Made by a program: the position numbers and the translations under genes. From positions 25,937-65,866 of the forward strand of contig SVTD01000005.1 in assembly GCA_015063955.1 (NCBI GenBank): a stretch of DNA of 39,930 nt, read 5' to 3'. Below the pieces are notes generated by a model. It saw only the letters and a list, made by a program, of their open reading frames with translations, had not been told where the DNA came from and searched no databases. The DNA is from Oscillospiraceae bacterium (GTDB lineage: Bacteria; Bacillota; Clostridia; Oscillospirales; CAG-272). This document shows, piece after piece, positions 14,999 through 26,900 of this stretch. Position 1 is the stretch's first letter, and the number at the start of each line of letters is the position of its first letter.

Positions 14999-17900
14999 AT
15001 GTTTAAAAAATCATTAGCTTGGTTGCTTGTTGCGTGCATGGTATTGTCGATGATACCCATGACCGTATTTGCAGCCGAAGATTCGGGAACCGAGTCTACC
15101 GCTACTGTAAACGGCATCGTATACAGCGTTGATAACGGTAATGCTCAGGTCACCGACGGCAAGTCTGCTGTAGGCGATATCGTTGTTCCCGAAAAAGTTA
15201 CGATAGGGGGAACGGAATACCCTGTTACATCTATTGCCGCAAACGCGTTCAATGATGCTAACGAGGTAACTTCCGTAGTAGTTCCCAATAGCGTAACCTC
15301 TCTTGGCGGAGCTGCTTTTGCCAATATGGATAAGCTTAAGTCCATTACTATCGGCAACGGCGTAACCTTATGGGGCTCAAAGCTCGCAGTTAATAACTAT
15401 GAGCTTGAAACGGTTGTTATAGCAGAGGGCGCAACTCTGATCGGCGATCTCGCATTCAGAACCTGCCCCAAGCTTGCAAACCTTACCCTTCCCTCAACGC
15501 TTAAACAGATCGGTGCTACTGCATTTGCTTACAGTGCAATTACCGAGCTTGATATCCCTGCAAGCGTTGAAAGCATCGGTGCGGATGCATTCAAGGACAT
15601 CGACACCTTGAAAAAGGTAACATTCAACAGTGTACCTGCTTCTCTCGGCACCACAGTATTCCAGATGTGCGACGGTCTTGAAGAGGTAGTACTTCCCGAA
15701 GGTCTCAAGTCCATCCCTCAGGGAACCTTCCGTTACTGCACGTCTCTCAAGACGATCAACTTCCCCGAATCTCTTACCGAAATCGGTAACTATTCCTTCC
15801 AGGGATGTACTTCTCTTGAATCCGTAACGATCTCCAAGAACATTGCTAACCTCGTTACCAATGCGTTCAACGGATGTACTTCTCTTAAAAACCTCACTAT
15901 CGAAGAGGGATTTGCGGGAACCATCGGCGGATACGTTTTCCAGGGCTGCACAGCACTTGAAAGTGTTGTAATCCCCTCCTCCATGGAGACCGTAGGCGAG
16001 AGCATGTTCAATATGTGCTCAAACCTCAAGAGCGTAACGCTCAGCGAAGGCGTTAAAACACTCAACATCTCCGCATTTGCGAATTGCTCATCTCTTACAA
16101 GCATTACGCTTCCCGACTCTCTTGAGCGTATCAGACACGGCTCCTTCGCAAACTGTACTGCTCTTGAATCTATCATTATCGTTGGCGATAACATCCCCGT
16201 TATCGAGCACTCAAACGCGCTTGACGGTCTCAGCGAGGACATCGCTATTTTCTACACCGGCAACGATGAATTCACAGGCAACTGGGCATCTGTTGCTGAT
16301 AACGTTGTTAAGGCAGATGCAAATAGTGTTGCAATCGTAGACAAAACCGGATACGCAACTCTTAAAGAAGCTATCACAAAAGCAAATGCAGTTGAAGGCG
16401 GCGCAACAGTTACCCTCATTAAGGACGTAACTCTCGGCGAGAAGCTTACAATTTCCGGTAACGTTACTATCGCAGGTGCTTATACCATCACCCGCGCTGA
16501 TACATATACCGGCACATTCTTCGCAGTTAATTCCGGCGCTACCCTCACCCTTGACGGCGGCCTCGTAATTGACGGCGGTAACAATTACGAATTCGACAGA
16601 GCTGCATTTGATGCAGATGCTGCCGATTGGAACAAGTCTATCGCAAAGGAAGACAGCGCCAAGTGGTTCACCCCCGAGGAAGGCGCACCCGTTGCGACAG
16701 CATTTATGATCACAACTACCGGCGGTACAGTTAACCTTAATAACGTAACTGTTCAGAACAACTATTCTGTAGGCTCCGGCGTTGTATCTGCAGGCGCAAA
16801 TTCTACAATTAACCTTACAGGTGCAAAGATCACTCACATAGCTGCTACCCAGAACAGCGGTATTGCCGTTAACGCTTCCGGTGCAGGCATCAAGGTTAAT
16901 ATGAACGAAGGTACTGTTATCGACGGTAACCACGTAGGCGGTAACCACGGTATCTTCAAGATATACTCCGGAACAGTATTCACCATGAACGGCGGTGAGA
17001 TCACAAACAACACAGGCTGGAACTCCAACGGCGTTGCAGTCGGCGTATACTGGGCTACCTTCAATATGAAGGGCGGTAAGATCTGCTCCAACGTAGGTGT
17101 ATACGGTCCCTCCAACGGACGTAATGCTGCTATCTACCTCCACAGCGGACACACCTTCGAAATGACAGGCGGCACGGTCTGCCACAACTCCGGCAGAGGC
17201 AGAGGCGGTATCGATGCTCCCTACGACAACGGTACTGCGAAGATCTCCGGCGGTGAGGTTCTTGATAACATCTCCCGCAGCGGCGGCTCTTCTTACGACG
17301 TGCTCGGAACAGCCTCTATGGAAATCACAGGCGGTACCTTTACTCAGGACGTTAGCAAATGGCTCGCTCCCGACACAGGTCTCGTTTATGATGAGGCAAC
17401 AGGCACATACGGTATCACAGATCACGTATATAATCTTTGGTTCCGTGATCCTGTTACAGGCGAGCAGCTTCCCTACGTAGGCCCCCTTAAGGGTAACGAT
17501 CCCGCTTCTCTTGTAGCTACAGGTAAGGCCTTCTACGATGATTACTACGTAATGGAGCTTGAGGTGCTTTCCAACGCTAAGATCGACGACCCCATCGTCA
17601 TCGACTATCCTATGACTGTCAACCTTGGCGGTTATACACTCACAGGCGTTGACGTATATCCCGTTATCCGCGTTCAGGGCGGTGCTGAAGTAACCGTTAA
17701 GAACGGTACTATCAACAATGACGATTACGTATTCGTAGTAGGTGCGTCTGACGGCTCAAGCGCAGGTGACCTCACTATCGAGAGCGGTAAGTACCACGGT
17801 GATACAACAGTAGCATCCGTAACAAAGGGTACACTTACTGTAAACGGCGGCGAGTTCTCCGTTGATCCTTACGAGGGCAGCTACGGGTACACACTTAACT

Positions 17901-20900
17901 GCGTTGATGCAAACTATAAGGACGACAGCGCTGCAATCGTTGTAAACGGCGGTAAGTTCTATAAGTTCAACCCTGCTGACAACGCGGCAGAGGGCGCAGG
18001 AACAAGCTTCGTAACAGAAGCATATCTTGCTGAGGCTGACGGCGACTACTACACCGTTCGTCAGAACAAGGATAAGCTTGAAACTGTAGCAGATATCGTT
18101 ATCACTCTTAATAACGGCCAAACTGTTACTCTCAAGTACCCCAGCGAGAGATTCTCAAGCATCCAGCATATTATCGGAACTAACGATTATGCAGATTTCG
18201 TTCTTGGCGCAGATCAGAACGAAATGCTCGCAAGCGTTGCTAACGGAGACGTTGAAAGCATCGTAATGAACCTTTATTCCGATATCGAGCTTGATGCTCC
18301 CATCAATTTCTATAATAAGTACTTCCAGGTGCCCGTTGAGTATGCCATTACCGTAAACGGCAAGGGCAATACCGTAACTTGGGCTGACGGATATACAGGC
18401 ACTCTCTTCAATATCGAGAGCGGCGTAACAGTAGAAATGAAGAATCTCACTATCGACGGTGAGAACGCATTCACATTCTACGACGATACTACAACAGTAG
18501 AAAACGGTCAGAACTGGTACACTCGTTTTGTTGACGTAGGCGAAGAGGATAAGGCTGTAAACGCTAACGTGATCGTTAACGCAGGTAACCTTACTCTTAA
18601 CGGCACTACCATCCAGAACGTAACCATCGCTTCCGATTCCGGAAACGGCAAGACCGAAAACTCCGCATCCGGCGGCTTCTACCTTATGTACAACGACGAC
18701 CTTGCCCTTATCAAGTCCAACGGCGGTAAGGTAACCCTTGACGGTGCAAATATCACCGGCAACGCAGGTCTTGTACTTAATGCAATCAAAACTGAAACGG
18801 CTCTTAATAATGCAATAATCGATGGCAACATGGGTTGCGGCAATAAGGGCGGTATCATCATTGCAAACGGCGGCACAATGGAAATCACAGGCACATCTAT
18901 CGATGACAACAAGGCAATGGCAAGAAGTGCTACTATCCTCGGTGTTATCAACGGTGCTGAGGTTACCTTTGGTGCTGGCTCCACAATGGACAGAAACAAG
19001 CACATCGGTGTTGGCTCCAACACTGCAGGTGCTATGATCGTTCTCGAGGGAGCTTCTCAGTTCGTAATGAACGGCGGCTCTATCTCCGATAACGTAGGCG
19101 GCAGAGCCGGTGCCATCGCTTCCCGTTGGGTAGGCGGCAACTACGGTCAGCACGCAGAAACCTCCATTATTCTTAATGCAGGTGAGATCAAAGGCAACAC
19201 GGCTGATACAGCTAACGGCTGGAACGGTGCTTCCGTATTCCTCCGCAGCCCTGCTGTTATCGGCGAAGGCATGACTATTGAAGGAACCATCGCAGTTAAC
19301 GCAAACCCCGGCGCACTTGCGATCACAGGCGGTAACTTCACAGACTTCGACCTTGTTGTAACTGACGGTCTCAAGGCCGAGATTTCCGGCGGTACATTCG
19401 ATAAGGATCCTAACGAATGGTGCGCTAAGGGCTATGCTCCTGTAGATAATGGAGATGGCACTTGGAAGGTAACCGAAAACAAGATCTTCAAGCTTCACAT
19501 CGTTGATCCTGTAACCGGCGAACCCGCGTTTATTCCTTACATTGAAGGCAATGATCTTAAGACCGTTGTGGAAACAGGTAAGTCATTCTATGCAGATTAC
19601 TACAACATGACTCTCGAAATCCTTGGCGACTGGGAGCTTGACGAGACAGTTACCATCGATTATCCCATGACCATCAACCTTAACGAAAATACCATCACGA
19701 CAGCAGCAACTGCTGACGGTGATTACGTTGATGCATTCACGATCCTTGCAGCCGTAACTGTCACAGGTAACGGTACAGTTGATGCACGTTCTTCACACGG
19801 CTATACATTCTATGTAGGCGATAAGAACGGAAACGCAGGTAACCTCACTATCGAGAACGGTACCTTCTACGGTGAAACTTCCGTAGTAAATAACAGACTC
19901 GGCAGCGTTGTTATCAACGGCGGTAACTTCGAAGCTACTGAATACAACGGTGCACACGAGTTCACTCTCAACTGCATCGATGCAAACTATAACGCAGATA
20001 CTGCAAACATCGTTGTAAACGGCGGTAAGTTCTATAAGTTCAACCCTGCTGATAACGCAGCAGAAGGCACAGGAACAAGCTTCGTAACTGATGCATATAC
20101 TGCTGAGGCTGACGGCGACTACTACACTGTTCGCGCGCTTAATTACGTTGCCGAAGTCAACGGTGTTAAGTACGAGTCTCTCCAGGAAGCTATCAATGCT
20201 TGCAAGAACGGCGAGACTGTAAAGATCATCGCTGATATCAATTACAGCAATGATGATATTGTAGATGCTATCGGCGGCGCAACCGGATTCGGTAACTATC
20301 CCAACCCCTCCATCATCTACACGGGCGGTACTAAGGGTGCAACCGATGCTGAAAACAAGCCCAGTGAAGTAAATGCTGTTATCGACCTTAACGGTCATAC
20401 GATCACAAGCACTGCAGACGCATATCTCTTCCTTATTATGGATAACACAAAGCTTACGTTTACTGATAGCGTAGGCAACGGTAAGGTTATTGCAAACGCA
20501 GATGCTCCTGCACTCTGGGTAGTCGGTACAGAGACACTCGTTACTATCGAAAAGGGTCTCTTCCAGACTGACAGCGCAACCGGCGTAATTCACGTAACTC
20601 ACGGCGGTGACCTCGTTATCACCGGCGGTGAGTTCAAGACTACAGCAGCTGACGCTTCCCTTCTCATCATGCTTAATACAAAGGACCGTCAGAACTCCAA
20701 GTACTTCATCAAGGGCGTGGCTACCGTAACCATCAGCGGCGGTACGTTCCACGGCTTCGATCCCAGAAAGGTTGGAGATGACAACGGCGCATCCTCCATC
20801 GAGGACATTAAGTTTGTTGACGGCTGTGCTGAAAACTTCATATCTATATATAATGAAGAAAAAGGCACATACGGCGTTGATAATTACATTGAGATCATCA

Positions 20901-23900
20901 AGGCAGAGCTCCTTGCAGGTCACAATGTAAAGCTCGAAAAGGATATCGTTGTTGACGGATCTATGATCGAGTCTATCCCCGCTCCCACAAACGGAAACGG
21001 CAAGTATCCCAACTACGGCATTTTCAATATCGTAGGCGATTACGACGTAACCTTTGACCTTAACGGTCACTCCATTACCTACAACGGTCATAAGGACTTC
21101 CAGTGGAATGGAAAGACATACAACTCCTGTACAGTAGCTCACGGTCTCTTCTATGCAAATGCAGGCGCTGACTTCACAGTCATCGACTCCTCTGATGATA
21201 AGTCCGGTACGGTAACTGTATACGGTCTTGCTTCCGGTGCATACGTTGCATCCCCCGATACAACCTTCACTATCGAAGGCGGTACTTGGAAGAATGTAGG
21301 ATGCGCTACATGCGGCGGCACAAATATCTTCCTTTATCCTCTCCAGGGCGGTGAGCTCTATATCAAGGACGGTTACTTTGACCAGGCTCTTGACGGCGCG
21401 GGCGAATCCTACCTTATCGTTGAACACGGCGGCGCATATGCAAACTCCGTGATCGACTACTCCAAGACAAAGGTTGAGATCTCAGGCGGTACCTTCGTTG
21501 GTATGAACCCTGAAGAGCTCAAGTACTTCAACCAGACGGCTGATAACAAGCTTGATACAACGACCGAGCCCACAACCGACGGCTGTGCCGATGGCTATGC
21601 GCCTGAGGACAACGGCGACGGCACGTACAGCGTAAAGGTTGAGCTTCCCGAGGTTGTTATCACAGACATCAAGGGTGATCTCGCAGGCACAGATCCCGAC
21701 CTTACCTTTGCGCTTAACTTCGCAATCAAGGATATCGATAAGCTCTCTGAGGATTATCTTGAGGATCTTATGAGTGCATACGGCAGTCACTACGTTGACT
21801 ACGTGCTCACGATCGAAGGTCTTGCAGATGCAGACGTAACCTTCAATGCAAACGGCGATGCAGACGGATATCTTGCAGGCCAGTATGATGCATGGAGCGC
21901 GAACTGGGTATCTGTTCCCTTCGAGGACGTAACTATTGAAAACGGCGAAAGCCTCTACATTATGGAATACGCTGCAAAGCTTATGGGTCAGAGCGGACTC
22001 CGCTTCACTCTCGCAGAGGTTGCGGCAATCGTTCAGAACTTTGACTGCGGCGTATACTTCACTCCCGAATTCCTCGCAAAGAACCCCGATCTCAAGGTTA
22101 CTCTCCAGCTCAAGGTATTCACCGAGGACGCTGACGGTAATAAGATCGAAAACATTGACGTAGCTAAGAATGTCTTCACAATTGAAAACATCACAGCAAT
22201 CGTCAGCGGCGCAAATAAGCAGAGCCAGTACTTTGCTACATTCGCTGATGCTTATGCGGCTGCCGAGGCAGGCGATACGATCGAGCTTCTTGCTCCCGTA
22301 GTTATTACCGCGGACACAACCCTTGACTTTACAGACATTACTGTAGACGGCAACGGCGTATATCCCGCATTCCGTATCCAGAACGGTGCAAACGTAACCG
22401 TTAAGGGCGGCGAAGTAACTAACAGCGATTACGTATTCGTACTCGGCGCATCCGACGGCTCAAGCGAAGGTAACCTTACAATTCAGTCCGGTAAGTTCCA
22501 CGGCGATACTACAGTAGCATCCGTTACAAAGGGTACACTTACTGTAAACGGCGGTGAGTTCTCCGTTGATCCTTACGAGGGCAGCTACGATTACCTTCTC
22601 AACTGCATCGATGCAAACTACAAGGATGGCTCAGCCTCCATCGTAGTTAAGGGCGGTACCTTCACAGGCTTCAACCCTGCAGATAACGCAGCTGAGAATC
22701 CTAAGGCTAACTTCGTTGCTGACGGATATGTTTCAGTAGAGAATACTGACGGTTCATGGGCAGTAGTAGAAAAAACAAGCGTAACCATCGGTTCTGTTGA
22801 AGACCTCCTTGCATTCGGTGCAGCTGTAACCGGTAACACTAAGTATCAGGGTGTTAAGGTTGCTGCTAACCCCGAAATTACAGTCGTTCTCACTGCTGAT
22901 CTTGACCTTGCAGGCTCCGGCTTTGCTCCCATCGGTAACGGTAGTGCAAATGCATTCTCCGGTACCTTCGACGGTCAGAATCATACTATCAGCAACATGA
23001 CTCTCTCTTGCGACTACTACCGCGGCGTCGGCTTCTTCCGTAGTCTCGGAAAGGGCGCAACCGTTAAGAACGTAACGTTTGTAAACGCAAATGTAAACAA
23101 CGGTAATGCAACCGGCGGTAACCACTTCTACGGTGTTGTTGCAGGATTCTCCTACAATCTCACCCTTGATAACGTAGATATTAAGGATTCCACTGTAACT
23201 TGCAAGTATGCAGGTGCGATCACAGTTGGATGTGTCGAGGGCGCAACTGTTGTTAAGAATTGTGACGTTGAAAACGTTGTCCTCTCAACCACAAGCATCA
23301 GAGGTTCCGTATTCGGTATTCTCGGTAACTCCGCAAACGGTCATACCATTGCTACCGAAAACAATACTGTTAATAACGCTATATTCGTAGTTGACGGTGA
23401 GGTTAAGGAACTTAAGGAAACTCTTAATTACAACGAATGGGCTACAGGCACAGATTATACAGAGTATAACTATGTAGCGCAGATCGGTGATACTAAGTAC
23501 ACTTCCCTCTTCGACGCAGTAGCTGCAGCTGCTGACGGTGATACGATCACTCTCATCGGTAACGTTGTTCGTGCAAGCACTCTTGTTGTTGATAAGAATG
23601 TAACGATCGATCTCAACGGCAAGACTGTTTCCGCAGCTGCTACTGTAAACGGTGCTCCCGTTATCCGTGTTCTTGCAGACGTAACTGTTAAGAACGGTAA
23701 AGTAGACGGCAGAGACGGTGCAAGCTGCTATGCATTTATCGTAGGCAACGCTGAAACTGCAGGCAAGCTTACAATCGTTGACGGCAACTACTACGGCGAC
23801 GTAACAGTTGCTTCCGTAACAAAGGGTGAGCTTAACGTTCAGGGCGGTTACTTCGAAGCTACTGAATACAATGGTGCACACGAGTTCACTCTCAACTGCA

Positions 23901-26900
23901 TCGACAAGAACTACAAGGACGGCATCGCAAAGATCTCCGTATCCGGCGGTACCTTCTACAAGTTCAACCCTGCAGATAACGCGGCTGAGAATCCCAAGGC
24001 TAACTTCGTTGCTGACGGATATGTTTCTGTAGAGAATACTGACGGCTACTGGACAGTTGAATTTAAGCCTGTAGCAAAGATCGGCGACACTACCTACCCC
24101 ACCCTTGCAGCAGCAATCGCAGCAGCAAAGGACGGCGATACGATCGTTCTTATTGAGAACATTGAGCTTGCAGACGAAGTAGTAACAGTCAACGTATCCG
24201 GAAAGATCACTCTTGACCTTAACGGACACACCGTAACCGGTACGTTTACAGAAAAAACTACAGCATTTATCTATGTAACAGGCTGTGAGCTTACTATCCT
24301 TGACAGCACAGAAAGCGCTGAAGGCGGAATCCACGCTGTTAATACTAACGGCAACCTTTCCAACCTTATCCGCGTTGAAGCTGATGCCAAGATGGTTATC
24401 ACAAACGGTAACTTCACTCAGGACGCTTCCACAAACGGCTCAGGTATGATCGACTCCCGCGGTGATGAGATCATTACAGTAAACGGCGGTAACTTCCGTC
24501 TTTACAATATCGGTGCAGTTTCCAACGGTTCTCCCTGGATCTTCAATGCTTCCAGCCAGAACGAAAAGAACATTGTCGTAAACGGCGGCACGTTCAATGC
24601 TGATATCATTCACCAGTACTATCCCTTCGAGGTAATGGCACCCCGTGAAAAGGCTCTCGTTGAAGGCACTGACGGCATCTGGTATTTCGTTGACGCAGTA
24701 GCATACGTAAACGAACAGGAATGGTCCAGCAGATGGTACACTAACGAGGTTGGTTATGCAACTCTCGAAGCAGCTCTCGAAGCTTGTGAGGATGTAAGAA
24801 CCAAGAGTGGTCAGACAAGTGCAGAAGAGTTCGTATCTATTATCGATACACTTACCATCAATGACACTGTTGCAAATGTAAAAAACAGAAAGATCACAGG
24901 TAACGTTGTTCTCGGTAACGCAAATGCAACTCTCACAGCTCCTAAGAATGATGCCCTCACCGTTACATCCGGTGTCAGCGGCTACGACGTTGTTTACGAA
25001 AACGGCGCGTATAAGCTCGTTAAGCTTGCAGTAGCAAAGATCGGCGACACTACCTACCCCACCCTTGCAGCAGCAATCGAAGCAGCTAAGAGCGGCGATA
25101 CGATCACCTTCATTGCTAACATTACTGAGGACGTTACTATTGACGAGAATCTCACAATCGACGGTGCAGACTTCAAGTACACCGGTACAATGACCGGTAA
25201 CAGTGGCTTGACTGTAACCGTACAGAAAGTGAATTTCGTAAATGGTGGCTTCGATAAGAGCACTAAGTCAGCCAAAGGCAAGTACACCTTCAAGGATTGC
25301 TCATTTGATGGTGACAATAGCTACAACTATCCTCTCCGCTTCAAGGGAGCGGATACAGTTATCGTTGAGAACTGTACTGTAGCTGACTATCGTTATTCAT
25401 TCCTCTATATCACATCCGCAACAAACACAGTATCTGTAAAGGATGTTACAGTGGAAAATTGTCCCAACTATGCAATTTACTTCGCATCCGGTGTAACCAA
25501 CGCAACAATTGAAGGACTTAAGGTTAAGAACTCTGATCGTGGCTTCTTAATTAATAACACTGCCAACAGAACCTTTACAATCATTGATTGTACAATGGAA
25601 AATGTTGTCACAGCTATTAGCCATTCCAATGGTGACAAATCTATTACATGCAATGCACTTGGCAACAATGACTTTGGCACAGCAGCTATAAGCGAGTATG
25701 CAAATATCGTTCTTGCTGCTGAAAATGCTACACTCAAGGCCATCGCAGATCTCAACGTAACTACTAACGTTGCAGGCTCTGTTGTTGAATACGAAAACGG
25801 CACATACTACGTTGCTGCCGCTCTCGTAAAGAACGAAACAACAGATAAGTACTACGCTTCCCTTGCAGCAGCAATCGAAGAAGCAAAGGACGGCGATACG
25901 ATCGTAGTTCTTGAGGATATCAACCTTTCCGAAACAGCTACAGTTCTTCTCGACAACTCTTACGATACCTACTTCCTTGTAGAGGGTAAGACAATTACTA
26001 TCGACCTTAACGGCAAGACACTCTCCGGCGAATATGCCGGTAACGGTATGCTCGTTGGCGTATTCTCTACAGATAATAAGGGTAACCTTACAATCACAGG
26101 TAACGGTACTGTAAACTTGACAGCTACAAGCACGGTTTACTCTCTCATCGCAAACTACGAGGAACTCTGCTCTATCACGGTTGAGAACGGTACATTCAAG
26201 CTTGACGCTGCAAAAGACTCCCTCATCTACTCCGGCGCAACCGCTGACAAGGACAAGAACGAGGGCGGTATTACAATTAACGGCGGTGATTTCTACCTTG
26301 GAAACACAGGCACAGGTGCAAACGCATCTCCCTGGATCTTCAATGTACTCGGACAGAATCACGGCTACACTGCTGTTAACGGCGGTACGTTCAACACAGA
26401 CGTTAACCACCAGTTCTGGGCAAACGAAGTATTCGTTCCCGAAACTCTCGCACTCCAGAACAACGGCGACGGCACTTGGACTGTAGTTGATGCAGTTGCA
26501 TACATTGAAGAAATCGCTACCTCCAGAAACAGCTATTCTCGTAATGTCGGCTACGCTACGTTTGCTGAGGCTCACGCTGCAGCAAAGACCGGCGCAACAA
26601 TTACTCTCGTTGCAGACCTCACATCCGGCGTAACAGTTGATAAGGATGTTGAGATCGATACAAACGGTAAGAGCGTTGCAGGCATCGTTCTTGCAAACGT
26701 TGATGCAACAGTTCTCGGCGTTGAAGGACTCAACGTTACAACATCTGTTGCAGGCTACGAAGTAGCTTACGCTGACGGCACATACTCCGTGGTTGAAGCT
26801 GAAAAGGTAGCTCAGATCGGCAATGTTACTTACTCTTCCCTTGCAGATGCAGTTGCAGCAGCTAAGAACGGCGATACGATCGTAGTTCTCAAGGATACAA

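Noticed and set aside
19793-21427. Long open frame on the minus strand inside the giant gene (also 18155-19498, 25547-26965, 16211-17425)
   Set aside because: They mirror the giant gene's strongly biased codons, which rarely give stop codons on the other strand. They have no ribosome binding sites and encode Val/Cys-rich low-complexity protein.
24071-25079. CRISPR-like array from regularly spaced repeats in the giant gene
   Set aside because: Repeats are in frame, about 1 kb apart and translate to beta-helix unit starts.
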